DNA of 64,000 bases, taken from an uncultured Caulobacter sp. (lineage in GTDB: Bacteria > Pseudomonadota > Alphaproteobacteria > Caulobacterales > Caulobacteraceae). Shown one piece after another: positions 10,331 to 22,936 of the stretch. Every line of letters starts with the position of its first letter. Position 1 is the first letter of the stretch. The DNA lies in assembly GCA_913776195.1 (NCBI GenBank), contig CAJYMH010000010.1, forward strand, positions 62,001 to 126,000, given 5' to 3'. The position numbers were made by a program, and so were the translations under genes. The notes beneath the pieces are model-generated. The model was given only the letters and a program-made list of their open reading frames with translations. It did not search any database and was not told the DNA's origin.

Positions 10331-11404
10331 ATGACGTCGTTCCTGCCCGGCGCGGCCCCGACCCTGTCCCTGACCGATCTGGACAGCCGGGCGCGCGACA
10401 TCTTCCGCCGCGTGGTGGAGACCTATCTGGAGACCGGGGAGCCCGTGGGCTCGCGCACCGTGTCCAAGGGCGGCGTGCATCTGTCGCCGGCCTCCATCCG
10501 CAACACCATGCAGGACCTGACACATCTTGGCCTGCTGGGGGCGCCGCACACCAGCGCCGGTCGCCTGCCCACCCATGCGGGCCTGCGCCTGTTCGTGGAC
10601 GGTCTGCTTGAGGTGGGCGACCTGGCGGAGGAGGAGCGCCGCGCCATCGACGCGCGCCTGTTCGCCAAGGGAAACTCCTTCGAGCAGGTGATGAACGAGG
10701 CCAGCGCCATGCTGTCCGGCCTGGCCGGCGGCGCGGGCGTGGTCTCGGCTCCGGTCCGCGACGCGGGGGTCAAGCATGTGGAGTTCATCGCCCTGGGCTC
10801 GGACCAGGCCCTGGCGGTCATGGTGTTCGAGGACGGCACGGTCGAGAACCGGCTGATGAAGCGCCCGGCGGGCCTGACGCCGTCCGCCCTGACCGAAGCG
10901 TCGAACTTCCTGGCCTCGCGCCTGGCGGGCCGCACCTTGGCCGAAGCGAAGCTGGAGATGCGCGGCGAGTTGGACCGCGCCCGGCGCGAGCTGGACGAGA
11001 CCGCCGCGCGGCTGGTGGAGGACGGTCTCGCCGCCTGGGGCGGCGGCGACGGGGCCGACCGGGCCCTGATCGTGCGCGGCCGCGCCAACCTCTTGTCCGA
11101 GCCCGGCGCCATGGAGGACCTGGAGCGGGTCCGCATGCTGTTCGACGACCTGGAGCAGAAGGAGCAACTGGTCGGCCTGCTCGACAATGTGCGCGAGGCC
11201 CAGGGCGTGCGTATATTCATTGGCGCGGAAACGAGGCTTTTCTCGCTTTCGGGTTCCGCTGTGATCGCCGCGCCCTATATGACGGGCCGACAAAAGGTGC
11301 TGGGCGCGATCGGCGTGATCGGGCCGGCCCGCTTGAACTATGCCCGGGTCATCCCGTTGGTGGACTACACCGCCAGGGTGCTGGGCAAGCTATTGGACGG
11401 ATGA
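10331..11404 (+). CDS. hrcA: Heat-inducible transcription repressor HrcA
   Basis: HrcA represses chaperone genes (typically groESL) by binding the CIRCE element and is released when GroEL is occupied by unfolded protein. The 357-residue protein has an N-terminal winged helix ([20 protein letters not shown], then [18 protein letters not shown], about residues 18-62), and the C-terminal GAF-like and dimerisation domain with VRIFIGAET and [22 protein letters not shown]. grpE follows 6 bp downstream and is presumably co-transcribed. I see no CIRCE sequence in the rph-hrcA gap, so autorepression through CIRCE is not supported here. Confidence 0.96.
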   Translation: MTSFLPGAAPTLSLTDLDSRARDIFRRVVETYLETGEPVGSRTVSKGGVHLSPASIRNTMQDLTHLGLLGAPHTSAGRLPTHAGLRLFVDGLLEVGDLAEEERRAIDARLFAKGNSFEQVMNEASAMLSGLAGGAGVVSAPVRDAGVKHVEFIALGSDQALAVMVFEDGTVENRLMKRPAGLTPSALTEASNFLASRLAGRTLAEAKLEMRGELDRARRELDETAARLVEDGLAAWGGGDGADRALIVRGRANLLSEPGAMEDLERVRMLFDDLEQKEQLVGLLDNVREAQGVRIFIGAETRLFSLSGSAVIAAPYMTGRQKVLGAIGVIGPARLNYARVIPLVDYTARVLGKLLDG

Positions 11405-11410
11405 GAGAGC

Positions 11411-12040
11411 ATGACCGACGAACAAACGCCGGCGACTGAAGAAACCTTCGAAGGCGCCGAGATCGCCGCCGCCGAGACCGAGGCCCTCAAGGCCGAGGTC
11501 GCAGCTCTGAAGGAGCAGGTGCTCCGCTACGCGGCCGAGGCCGACAACACCCGCCGCCGCGCCGAGCGCGAGGCGAACGACGCGCGCGCCTATGCGATCC
11601 AGAAGTTCTCTCGCGACCTGCTGGGCGTGGCCGACAATCTGTCGCGCGCCCTGGCCGCCGCGCCGAAGGAGGCCGAGGAAGGTCCGGTGAAGACCTTCAC
11701 GGTCGGCATAGAGATGACGGAAAAGGCCCTGATGGACGCTTTCGAGCGCAACGGGCTCAAGCGCGTCGATCCGGTGAAGGGCGCCAAGTTCGATCCGCAC
11801 CTGCACCAGGCGATGATGGAGCAGCCCTCGACGGAAGTCGCAGCCGGCGGCGTGATCCAGGTCCTGCAGGCCGGCTATGAGCTGTTGGGCCGGCTGGTTC
11901 GCCCGGCCATGGTGGTCGTCGCCGCCAAGGGCTCCACCGGCGTCGGCGAGACGGCCTCGGCTGAGCCGACCGCCGCGGCCAACCCTTACGCCAGCGCTGA
12001 AACGGCGGGCGAGGGCGGTTCGGTGGACACCCGCGCCTGA
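11411..12040 (+). CDS. grpE: Nucleotide exchange factor GrpE
   Basis: GrpE releases ADP from DnaK in the Hsp70 cycle. The 209-residue protein has an acidic, Ala/Glu-rich N-terminus, a long coiled coil (about residues 22-70, with YAAEADNTRRRAEREANDAR), and the C-terminal beta domain with FDPHLHQAM and VIQVLQAGYELLGRLVRPAMVVV. It follows hrcA after 6 bp, so the heat-shock repressor and this cochaperone form one unit. Its last 55 bases overlap the end of the convergent DUF2061 gene. Confidence 0.96.
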   Translation: MTDEQTPATEETFEGAEIAAAETEALKAEVAALKEQVLRYAAEADNTRRRAEREANDARAYAIQKFSRDLLGVADNLSRALAAAPKEAEEGPVKTFTVGIEMTEKALMDAFERNGLKRVDPVKGAKFDPHLHQAMMEQPSTEVAAGGVIQVLQAGYELLGRLVRPAMVVVAAKGSTGVGETASAEPTAAANPYASAETAGEGGSVDTRA

Positions 12041-12234
12041 TCCAGCGCCGCGCGCCGCTTGTCGGCGCGCGACCAGGCCCGTTCGTGCAGGTTGAAGGTC
12101 AAAGTCTGGACCATAGGTTCGATGATCCCCACCGCCAGGGCCACTTTCCAGCTTCGGGTCAGGACGTAGGCCACCAGGACGGCCACCGTCAGGTGCATCG
12201 TGGCGTAGGTCAGGGTCTTCAGGGCGAGCCGCAT
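11986..12234 (-). CDS. DUF2061 small membrane protein
   Basis: An 82-residue protein with the DUF2061 signature: KTLTYATMHLTVAVLVAYVLT, WKVALAVGIIEPMVQTLTFNLHERAW. It has two predicted membrane helices (about residues 9-27 and 31-47) and a polar C-terminal tail. The family has no assigned biochemical role. Its upstream region carries a perfect 10-3-10 Fur-like palindrome that begins 11 bp before the ATG and touches the -10 element, so iron-dependent repression is likely. The 3' end lies antisense to the last 55 bases of grpE. Confidence 0.85.
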   Translation of the reverse strand: MRLALKTLTYATMHLTVAVLVAYVLTRSWKVALAVGIIEPMVQTLTFNLHERAWSRADKRRAALDQARVSTEPPSPAVSALA

Positions 12235-12245
12235 GTCGCGAGCCT

Positions 12246-12268
12246 TTATTGAGAATGCTTCTCAATAA
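12246..12268 (-). promoter_or_regulatory. Fur-like operator upstream of the DUF2061 gene
   Basis: TTATTGAGAA (12246-12255) and TTCTCAATAA (12259-12268) are perfect inverted repeats around TGC. The inner 17 bp, TTGAGAATGCTTCTCAA, fits the ferric-uptake-regulator style and matches the half-sites of a palindrome upstream of the sdh operon at 49520-49538. A promoter on the minus strand, TTGCAA (12294-12289), 16-bp spacer, TATGTT (12272-12267), ends on the operator, a geometry that suits repression. Confidence 0.7.
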
Positions 12269-12294
12269 CATAATTCGCCGGGAACGGGTTGCAA
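12267..12294 (-). promoter_or_regulatory. Probable promoter of the DUF2061 gene
   Basis: On the minus strand TTGCAA (12294-12289) and TATGTT (12272-12267) are separated by 16 bp. The predicted start of transcription, around 12260, lies inside the Fur-like palindrome. Confidence 0.5.
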
Positions 12295-12410
12295 GGAGGG
12301 CCGCAAACGCAATCCTAGCCCCTTCCTAAAGCCGGAAGTTCGGCTAATGTCCGTGGTCCTTTCAATAGGCCGCGCGGGGGCTCCTGCGGCCTCACGAGTC
12401 CGGACTAGAC

Positions 12411-13532
12411 ATGAAGCTTACGATCGAGCGGGCGGCGCTTCTGAAGGCGCTGGGGCATGTGCAGAGCGTGGTTGAGCGCCGCAACACCATCCCGATCCTG
12501 TCCAACGTCCTGCTGTCGGCCGACCGCGAGCAGGTCAGCTTCTCGGCCACCGACCTGGACATGGAGATCATCGACGAGGGCATGGCCCAGGTCGATGTTC
12601 CTGGCCAGATCACCGCCCCGGCCCAGACTCTCTATGAAATCGTCCGCAAGCTGCCGGACGGCGCCGACGTGTCGCTCAGCTTCAACGGCGACGATCCCCG
12701 CCTGCAGATCCAGGCCGGCCGCTCCAAGTTCAACCTGCCGGTCCTGCCGGCCGGCGACTTCCCGGTCATGTCGTCCGACGGCCTGTCGGGCCGCATCAGC
12801 GTCGATACCGGCGATCTGATCCGCCTGATCGATAAGACCCGCTTCGCCATCTCCACCGAGGAGACGCGTTACTACCTCAACGGCCTCTACGTCCACACGG
12901 TGGTCGAGGGCGGCGAGACCAAGCTGCGCGCCGTAGCCACCGACGGCCACCGCCTGGCCCTGGCCGAAATGACCGCGCCCGAAGGGGCCGCCGGGGCGCC
13001 GGGCGTCATCGTCCCGCGCAAGACCATCAACGAAATCCGCCGCCTGCTGGACGACGCCGGCGAGAACGTCGAGCTGCAGCTGAGCCCTCAGAAGGTGCGC
13101 CTGGAGTTCGGCCGCGCCGCCGCCCTGACCTCCAAGGTCATCGACGGTTCGTTCCCCGACTATGTCCGGGTCATCCCCAAGGACAACGCCAAGGTCCTGA
13201 CCGTCGACAACAGCCTGTTCGCCAAGGCCGTGGACCGCGTGGCCACCATCTCGGCGGAGAAGAGCCGCTCGGTGAAGCTGGCCGTTGAGCCAGGCAAGGT
13301 GATCCTCACCGTCCGCAACATGGAAGCCGGCCAAGCCGTGGAAGAGGTCGAGGTCGACTACGACGGCGAGCCCTTCGAGATCGGCTTCAACGCCCGCTAC
13401 CTGCTGGACGTTTGCGGCCAGATCGGCGCCGACACGGCGGAGTTCCGCTTCGCCGACCCGGCCAGCCCGACCCTGGTGCTCGACCCGGCCGACCCGGGCG
13501 TGCGCTACGTGCTGATGCCGCTGCGGGTCTGA
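12411..13532 (+). CDS. dnaN: DNA polymerase III beta subunit (sliding clamp)
   Basis: DnaN is the ring-shaped clamp that tethers the replicative polymerase to DNA. The 373-residue protein has the normal clamp length, starts MKLTIERAALLKALGHVQSVVERRNTIPILSN, and ends in PASPTLVLDPADPGVRYVLMPLRV, the usual C-terminal tail with the MPLRV clamp ending. Three repeated clamp domains span the protein. As in Caulobacter, dnaN is not next to dnaA here but lies a few kilobases upstream of recF-gyrB. The 140 bp upstream contain the promoter, whose elements I cannot place with confidence. Confidence 0.98.
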   Translation: MKLTIERAALLKALGHVQSVVERRNTIPILSNVLLSADREQVSFSATDLDMEIIDEGMAQVDVPGQITAPAQTLYEIVRKLPDGADVSLSFNGDDPRLQIQAGRSKFNLPVLPAGDFPVMSSDGLSGRISVDTGDLIRLIDKTRFAISTEETRYYLNGLYVHTVVEGGETKLRAVATDGHRLALAEMTAPEGAAGAPGVIVPRKTINEIRRLLDDAGENVELQLSPQKVRLEFGRAAALTSKVIDGSFPDYVRVIPKDNAKVLTVDNSLFAKAVDRVATISAEKSRSVKLAVEPGKVILTVRNMEAGQAVEEVEVDYDGEPFEIGFNARYLLDVCGQIGADTAEFRFADPASPTLVLDPADPGVRYVLMPLRV

Positions 13533-13580
13533 GTTCATAACGAGCTCGCCCCGGTCCGAGGGCGGGCGGGGGAGTTGATC

Positions 13581-15523
13581 GTGAAAAAGTCTCTGTTCCT
13601 GGGCGCGGCCATGCTGTGCCTGTTCGCCGCCGCCGATGTTTCGGCCCAGGCCGTCCAGCGCCGCGAGATCGGCAATCAGGTGCTCGAGAACGTGCCCGAG
13701 GCCCCGGCTTCGGTGCGCGAAGGCCTCGCCAAGTATCAGAATGTCCGCTCGGCCTATTTCCAGGACTGGGCCGACGACGGCTCGATGCTGGTCACCACCC
13801 GGTTCGGCCAGACCAATCAGGTCCATACGGTCGCGGCGCCCGGCGCGGCGCGGACTCAGATCACCTTCTATGACGAGCCGGTGGCCGGCGTCGGCGCCCT
13901 GCCGGCGGGCAAGGGCCTGCTGCTGACCAAGGACACCGGCGGCGACGAGTGGTTCCAGCTTCTGGTTCGCAAGCCGGACGGCGCCACCGTCATCATCACC
14001 GAGCCCGGGACCCGCAACCAGTCGCCGGCGGTGTCCAAGGACGGCTCGGTGGTGGTCTGGAGCCGCTCGGCGAAAGGCGACGCCGACGCCGACATCATCA
14101 TGCTCGACCCGTCCGCCCCCGACGGCCGCCGCACGATCCTTGAGGGCACGGGAGCCATGTCGCCCATCGACGTCTCGCCCGATGGCAAGACGGTGCTGCT
14201 CGGGCGCTACTTCTCGATTAACGACTCCCCGCGCTGGCTTTTGGACGTGGCCAGCGGAAAGCTGACCCCGCTGGGCGCCGCCAAATCGCCGATCGCCTAT
14301 CAGGGCGGCAAATTCACGCCCGACGGCAAGCGCGTGCTGATCTTGTCGGACGAAGGCTCCGACTTCGCGCGCCTGGTCGAGATCGATCTAGCCACCGGCA
14401 GGAAGACCAACCTTTCGGGCGAATTGACCTGGGACGTGGAGGAGTTTGCGCTCTCCAGCGACGGCCGCATCCTGGCTTATGTGGTCAACGAAGACGGCTA
14501 TTCGAAGCTGGTGGTCCGCGACTTCGTCACCCGCCGCGCCCTGCCACAGGCGGAGCTGCCGGCGGGCGTGCTGTCCAACCTGACCTTCAACAAGGATGGC
14601 TCGAAGCTCGGCTTCTCCCTGTCGACCCCGACCTCCTCCAGCGACGCCTGGAGCTGGGACGTGACCGAGGGCAAGTTGCAGCGGTGGACGAATTCGGAGC
14701 TCGGCGGCCTCGATCCCGCCAGCCTGGTCGAACCGACCCTGGTGCGGTTCAAATCCTTCGACGGCCGCTCCATCCCTGCCCTTGTCTATCGCCCGAAGAA
14801 CGCCAAGGGCCCGACCCCGGTGGTCATCGACATCCACGGCGGCCCGGAAGGGCAGTCGCGGCCGGTCTACAACTCGATCAACCAGCACATCCAGCAGATG
14901 GTCGGCGAGATGGGCATAACGGTGATCGTGCCCAACGTCCGCGGCTCCACCGGCTACGGCAAGACCTACCTGAACCTCGACAACGCCGAAAGGCGCGAGG
15001 ACTCCGTCAAGGACATCGGCGCCCTGCTGGACTGGATCAAGACGCAGCCTGACCTCGACGCCGACCGCGCGGTGGTCTACGGCCAGTCCTACGGCGGCTA
15101 CATGTCCTTGGCGGTCATGACCCACTATTCCGACCGCCTGGCCGGCGGGGTGGAGCGCTACGGCATCTCGAACTTCACCTCGTTCCTCAAAAATACCGAG
15201 ACCTACCGCCGCGACCTGCGCCGCGCCGAATATGGGGACGAGCGCGACCCGAAGATGCAGAAGGTGTTCGAGCGCATCTCGCCGCTCAACAACGTCAAGA
15301 AGATCACCAAGCCCATGCTGGTCATGCAGGGGGCCAACGACCCCCGCGTGCCGCAGTCGGAATCCGACCAGGTGGTCGCCCAGCTGCGCCAGAATGGGGT
15401 CGAGACCTGGTACGTTCTGTTCAAGGACGAGGGCCACGGCTTCTTCAAGCGCGTCAACGCCGACCGCCGCCGCGAGGCGGAAACCCTGTTCCTTCAGAAG
15501 GTTCTGAGGCTACAACCCGCCGG

Positions 15524-15527
<4 letters not shown>
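13581..15527 (+). CDS. Secreted S9-family (prolyl oligopeptidase-type) peptidase
   Basis: A 648-residue serine peptidase of the prolyl oligopeptidase / acylaminoacyl-peptidase clan. Residues 1-22 ([22 protein letters not shown]) form a Sec signal peptide, so it acts in the periplasm or outside. A beta-propeller (about 40-390, with repeats such as [14 protein letters not shown] and [14 protein letters not shown]) gates the C-terminal hydrolase. The triad is visible: Ser503 in GQSYGG, Asp587 in GANDPRVP, His619 in DEGHGF. I chose GTG 13581 because GGGGGAG lies six bases upstream; TTG 13575 overlaps that spacing. The gene sits between dnaN and recF and its stop overlaps the recF start by 4 bp. 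Confidence 0.93.
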
Positions 15528-19112
<3,585 letters not shown>

Positions 19113-19119
19113 GACCAAG

Positions 19120-19152
19120 ATGGCCGGACGAAAGTCCGGCCATTTTGCTTTT
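19120..19152 (+). terminator. Intrinsic terminator of recF-gyrB
   Basis: ATGGCCGGAC (19120-19129) pairs perfectly with GTCCGGCCAT (19134-19143) around a GAAA tetraloop, followed by TTTGCTTTT. It starts 7 bp after the gyrB stop. Confidence 0.9.
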
Positions 19153-19205
19153 CAGGCTGTCGGATCAGCGGCGCGCGGCTCGTCCTTGAAATGAAGGAGA
19201 ACGCC

Positions 19206-19577
19206 ATGTCGCCCATTGACGACTATCTCGCCAAGTTGCCCGGCGACCAGCGCGCGGCGCTTGAAGATCTACGGCGGCGAATTCACGCGGCTGTTCCCGG
19301 CCTGACCGAGGTGATCAGCTACGGTCTGCCGGGCTTCCGGCTGGATGGGGTGCTGGTCTGGATGGGCGGCGCCAAGGCGCACTGCGCCTTCTATCCTCAC
19401 GGCCTGGCGGAGGAATACGCCGACCGGCTCACGGGTTTCGAGACCAGCAAGGGCGCGATCCGCTTTCAGCCGGAAAAGCCGCTGCCGCCCGACCTGGTGC
19501 GCGAGATCGTCCAGCGCCGCGCGGACGAGGATCGGGAAAAGACCGCCGTCCGCAATGCTAAGCGAAAGAAAGCCTAG
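19206..19577 (+). CDS. DUF1801 (YdhG-like) domain protein
   Basis: A 123-residue soluble protein of the DUF1801 family, with MSPIDDYLAKLPGDQRAALEDLR, then VISYGLPGFRLDG and KAHCAFYPHG, a pattern shared with Bacillus YdhG/FraH-type frataxin-like folds. The fold is known, but no reaction is established. I chose ATG 19206 because AAGGAG lies six bases upstream; an ATG at 19191 sits before that ribosome-binding site. The stop codon is shared with the convergent DeoR-type gene through CTAG at 19574-19577. Confidence 0.85.
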   Translation: MSPIDDYLAKLPGDQRAALEDLRRRIHAAVPGLTEVISYGLPGFRLDGVLVWMGGAKAHCAFYPHGLAEEYADRLTGFETSKGAIRFQPEKPLPPDLVREIVQRRADEDREKTAVRNAKRKKA

Positions 19578-20341
19578 GCGGGACCCGCCACCAGGGTGCG
19601 GACCGAGGCGGCGTCCAGCGCCGCCTTCAGGTCGCTGGGCGGAGCCGCGTCGGTGATCAGGTCGTGGACCTCCGAGAAGTCGGCGAAGTGCATGACGCCA
19701 GCCTTGCCGAACTTGTTGCTGGTGCACAGCACCACAACCCTGCGGGCGCGGTCGAACAGGGCGCGCTTGAAGTCCGCCTCGTCGGAGCTGAAATCCATGA
19801 AGCCCCGCCGGGCGTCCAGGGCGCCGGTAGAGACGAACATGATGTCGGGCGTGAACCGCCGGGCATAGGCGATGGCGTCGGGCCCGAAACAGGCGCGGTA
19901 GTCCACGTCCACCCGCCCCCCCGCCAGGAACAGGCGATAGTTGTCGCGGTTCAGGATCTCGCCCGCCACCTCAAATCCGTTGGTGACGATAGACAGGCTA
20001 CGCGGCCGGCTGAGCGCCCGGGCCATCCAGTGTGCGCTGGTGCTGCAGTCGAACAGGACGGTCATGCCGTCCTCGACCAGCCCGGCGGCGGCTTCGCCGA
20101 TGAGGCGCTTGGCGTCGGCTTCTTCCTGCAGCCGCACCTGATGCGGGGGTTCGATCAGCGCTTCGGGCAGGCGCACCCCGCCGTGGAATTTCGAGACGCG
20201 ACCGGCTTGCTCCAGCTGCCGGACGTCCCGGCGGATCGTTTCCTCGGACACGTCGAACCGGCGGGCCAGTTCTCCGATCGAGCAGGAACGGGTGACCTGC
20301 AGGAGGCGAAGAATCTCAAGCAGGCGGTCGGCTGAGTTCAC
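19574..20341 (-). CDS. DeoR/GlpR-family transcriptional regulator
   Basis: A 255-residue regulator. The N-terminal DeoR helix-turn-helix (about residues 1-55) reads SIGELARRFDVSEETIRRDVRQLEQAG, and the effector domain (DeoRC) has a phosphorylated-sugar-isomerase fold with VTNGFEVAGEI, FLAGGRVD and SSDEADFKRALFDRARRVVVL. DeoR-type repressors usually respond to sugar phosphates or glycerol 3-phosphate. I chose GTG 20341 (protein VNSADRLLEILRLLQ), with AGGGA six bases upstream; the frame stays open to 20440 across the intergenic region. It is divergent from the TonB receptor gene and probably controls it. Confidence 0.93.
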   Translation of the reverse strand: MNSADRLLEILRLLQVTRSCSIGELARRFDVSEETIRRDVRQLEQAGRVSKFHGGVRLPEALIEPPHQVRLQEEADAKRLIGEAAAGLVEDGMTVLFDCSTSAHWMARALSRPRSLSIVTNGFEVAGEILNRDNYRLFLAGGRVDVDYRACFGPDAIAYARRFTPDIMFVSTGALDARRGFMDFSSDEADFKRALFDRARRVVVLCTSNKFGKAGVMHFADFSEVHDLITDAAPPSDLKAALDAASVRTLVAGPA

Positions 20342-20476
20342 GGCGAATCCCTGAAAAATGCGTGTGGCATTTAGAGCCAACCCGTGTGTGGGGCGCAATC
20401 GCCGACACCACGATTGACCGAAGATTTTGCGGGAATCCATACCCCAACTCCCATAAAATCCACAAATAACAACACA

Positions 20477-20498
20477 ATGTCACAGGACTGTTGTGAGA
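20477..20498 (+). promoter_or_regulatory. Pho-box-like direct repeat upstream of the TonB receptor gene
   Basis: Two 11-bp units, ATGTCACAGGA (20477-20487) and CTGTTGTGAGA (20488-20498), resemble the PhoB box pattern of CTGTCAT heptamers every 11 bp, though the second heptamer is imperfect. GATACT (20503-20508) follows at a distance suited to a -10 element. The same stretch also has outer inverted arms CACAA (20461-20465) and TTGTG (20491-20495), so it could instead be the operator of the divergent DeoR-type regulator. Confidence 0.4.
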
Positions 20499-20549
20499 AC
20501 TCGATACTTCCTTTGACGCGCCGACCGGCGTTACACCAAGGGGGATGTC

Positions 20550-22850
20550 ATGAAATCCAATCTGTTCACGGGCGTCGCGCTAGGCGCGGTGCTGCTGGCT
20601 GGCGCGGCCCATGCCGCCGACGCGGCCGACGCGGCCGACGCCGCGACGATCGAAGAGATCGTCGTCTTCGGCCAGGGCCAGTCGCGCCAGGTCCAGACCG
20701 TCAGCGGCGATGAGCTGAAGTTGGAGGCCGCCGGCGCCAGCCCCCTGAAGCTGGTCGACAAGCTGCCGGGTGTGAACGTCCAGTCGGCCGACGCGTTCGG
20801 GGGCCACGAATGGTCCGCCCGCATCGCCATCCGCGGCTTCGATCGCAACCGCCTGGGCTTCACCCTCGACGGCGTGCCGCTGGGCGACATGACCTATGGC
20901 AACCACAACGGCCTGCATATCAGCCGCGCCATCTCCGGCGAGAACGTCGCCCAGGTGGAGGTGACCCAAGGCGCCGGCGCGCTCGGCGTCGCCTCGGCCA
21001 ACGATCTGGGCGGTTCGCTGCAGTTCGTGTCCCGCGATCCAGGGACGGAGTTCGGCGGCCTCGCCACGGCGGCCTTCGGCTCGAACGACACCCGCCGCGG
21101 CTTCCTGCGTCTGGAGAGCGGCGTGGCGCCCACCGGCGGCCGCGCCTATGTCAGCTATGACTACAGCAATACCGACAAGTGGAAGGGCAAGGCGCCCCAG
21201 CGTCACGAGCATCTGAACTTCAAGCTCGTGCAACCCATCGGCAAGGCGACGGTCAGCGGCTGGCTGAACTGGTCCAAGCGCCGCGAGACCGACTACCAGG
21301 ACATGAGCCTGGAAATGGTCAGCCGTCTTGGCCGTGACTGGGACAACTTCCTCCCCAATTACGCCTTGGCGATCCAGGTGGCCGAGATTGCGCACAATAA
21401 GGGAGAAGCCAGCCCTCCCGGTCGTTTCCCCTCGTTCGGCACGGTCTATCCTGGCAAGATCAAGAGCGCCGACGACGCCTACTACGACTCCACGGGCCTA
21501 CGCGACGACACCATCGGCGCCCTGAACATCGACTTCCCAATCACTGAAGCGTTCACCGTCAAACTGACCGGCTATGGCCACCAGAACGAGGGCCAGGGTC
21601 AGTGGGTGACGCCCTTCGTGGTGTCCCCGAACTACGGCGTCGCCGGGGCGTCCGACAACGACGCCCCCCTGTCGATCCGCACCACGGAATATGACATCGA
21701 GCGCTACGGCCTGATCGGCAGCGCGATCCTCACCCTGGGAGGCCATGAGATCGAGGCCGGTTTCTGGAGCGAGGACAACGACTTCCTCCAATCTCGCCGC
21801 TTCTATGGGGTCAGCCGCAACAGCTTCAATCGCGACACCCTGAAGTACGCCCGCAACCCGTTCCGCACCGACTGGCTGTACGACTTCAAAACCAAGACGC
21901 AGAAGTTCTACATCTCAGACACCTGGCGTCCCACCGACGCCCTGACGGTGAACTTCGGCTTCAAGTCGCTGGACGTGGAGAACAGCGCCGTCACTGTCGT
22001 CGGCGCCAACAAGACCGGCGTGATCAAGGCCAAGGACAACTTCCAACCCAAGGTCGGCCTCAGCTACGATCTGACTGACGACAGCCAGCTGTTCGCCGGC
22101 TACTCGGAAAACATGCGCGCCATTCCGAGCTCCGGCAGCTCGGGTCCGTTCTCGGCCTCCCAGGCCGGATTCGAGGCGATCAAGGGTAAGCTGAAGCCGG
22201 AGGTGTCCAAGACGCTGGAGGCTGGCTGGCGCTATCGCAACGCCACCTTCCAGGGCGTCGCCGCGGTCTACTACGTCTCCTTCGAAAACCGCCTGTTCGG
22301 CGTGACCCAGGGATCGGGCATCCAGGGCAATCCCTCGGCCCTGTCCAACGTCGGCGGGGTCACCGCCAAGGGCTTCGAGCTGGCGGCGGACTGGACCTTC
22401 GCCCCCGACTGGTCGCTGTTCGCCTCCTACGCCTACAACGACTCCACCTATGACGACGACACGCGCAACGGCGACGGGGTCGTGGTGGCCCGCACCGGCG
22501 GCAAGACCACGGTTGATACGCCCGAGCATCTGCTGAAGAGCGAGCTGGGCTACGACAATGGCTCGCTGTTTGGCCGCCTGTCCCTGTCCTATGTGGGCAA
22601 GCGCTACTTCACCTACGAGAACGACACCGGCGTGCCGTCGCACATGGTCGGCGATCTGGCGGTGGGCTACCGCCTGTCGGGGCCCGGCCTGTTGAAGGAT
22701 CTCGAGGTGCAGCTCAACGTCACCAACCTCTTCGACGAAGACTATGCCGGGACCATCGACTCGAACGGCTTCGTGATCCGGGGGGATAGCCAGACCCTGC
22801 AGATCGCCGCGCCGCGTCAGGCCTTCGTCAGTCTTCGCAAGAGCTTCTGA
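20550..22850 (+). CDS. TonB-dependent outer-membrane receptor
   Basis: A 766-residue outer-membrane transporter energised by TonB-ExbBD. Residues 1-22 are a signal peptide ending AHA, followed by three ADA repeats and a TonB box EEIVV at residues 35-39. The plug domain (about 45-160) contains SPLKLVDKLPGVNVQSAD and IAIRGFDRNRLGFTLDGVPLGD, and the barrel ends in the terminal aromatic RKSF. The closing strands include NVTNLFDEDYAG. AAGGGGG lies upstream of the ATG. The substrate is unknown. Its position between a DeoR-type regulator and a phospholipase C suggests uptake of a phospholipid-derived or phosphate-containing compound. Confidence 0.93.
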   Translation: MKSNLFTGVALGAVLLAGAAHAADAADAADAATIEEIVVFGQGQSRQVQTVSGDELKLEAAGASPLKLVDKLPGVNVQSADAFGGHEWSARIAIRGFDRNRLGFTLDGVPLGDMTYGNHNGLHISRAISGENVAQVEVTQGAGALGVASANDLGGSLQFVSRDPGTEFGGLATAAFGSNDTRRGFLRLESGVAPTGGRAYVSYDYSNTDKWKGKAPQRHEHLNFKLVQPIGKATVSGWLNWSKRRETDYQDMSLEMVSRLGRDWDNFLPNYALAIQVAEIAHNKGEASPPGRFPSFGTVYPGKIKSADDAYYDSTGLRDDTIGALNIDFPITEAFTVKLTGYGHQNEGQGQWVTPFVVSPNYGVAGASDNDAPLSIRTTEYDIERYGLIGSAILTLGGHEIEAGFWSEDNDFLQSRRFYGVSRNSFNRDTLKYARNPFRTDWLYDFKTKTQKFYISDTWRPTDALTVNFGFKSLDVENSAVTVVGANKTGVIKAKDNFQPKVGLSYDLTDDSQLFAGYSENMRAIPSSGSSGPFSASQAGFEAIKGKLKPEVSKTLEAGWRYRNATFQGVAAVYYVSFENRLFGVTQGSGIQGNPSALSNVGGVTAKGFELAADWTFAPDWSLFASYAYNDSTYDDDTRNGDGVVVARTGGKTTVDTPEHLLKSELGYDNGSLFGRLSLSYVGKRYFTYENDTGVPSHMVGDLAVGYRLSGPGLLKDLEVQLNVTNLFDEDYAGTIDSNGFVIRGDSQTLQIAAPRQAFVSLRKSF
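20616..20642 (+). repeat. Three tandem 9-bp repeats encoding Ala-Asp-Ala
   Basis: GCCGACGCG occurs at 20616-20624 and 20625-20633, and as GCCGACGCC at 20634-20642. The repeats lie exactly at the mature N-terminus of the TonB receptor, between the signal peptidase site and the TonB box. Slippage would change linker length by three residues without breaking the frame. Confidence 0.9.
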
Positions 22851-22863
22851 TCCTGCCCCCGAC

Positions 22864-22891
22864 TGGAGGTCGGGCTGTCGTCCGACCTCCA
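22864..22891 (+). terminator. Hairpin between TonB receptor and phospholipase genes
   Basis: TGGAGGTCGG (22864-22873) and CCGACCTCCA (22882-22891) form a perfect 10-bp stem with an 8-nt loop. It is followed by CATTTTCG and then a T-rich stretch, so termination is probably partial. It could lower expression of the phospholipase relative to the receptor, or mark the end of the receptor transcript. Confidence 0.6.
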
Positions 22892-22936
22892 CATTTTCGT
22901 GCTTTTGCTGTTTTGAATTCGCTTCGGGTCCACGCC

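Noticed and set aside
20514..20520. TTGACGC, a perfect Caulobacter -35 element before the TonB receptor gene.
   Set aside because: A matching -10 would place the start of transcription at or past the ATG at 20550, leaving no room for the ribosome-binding site.
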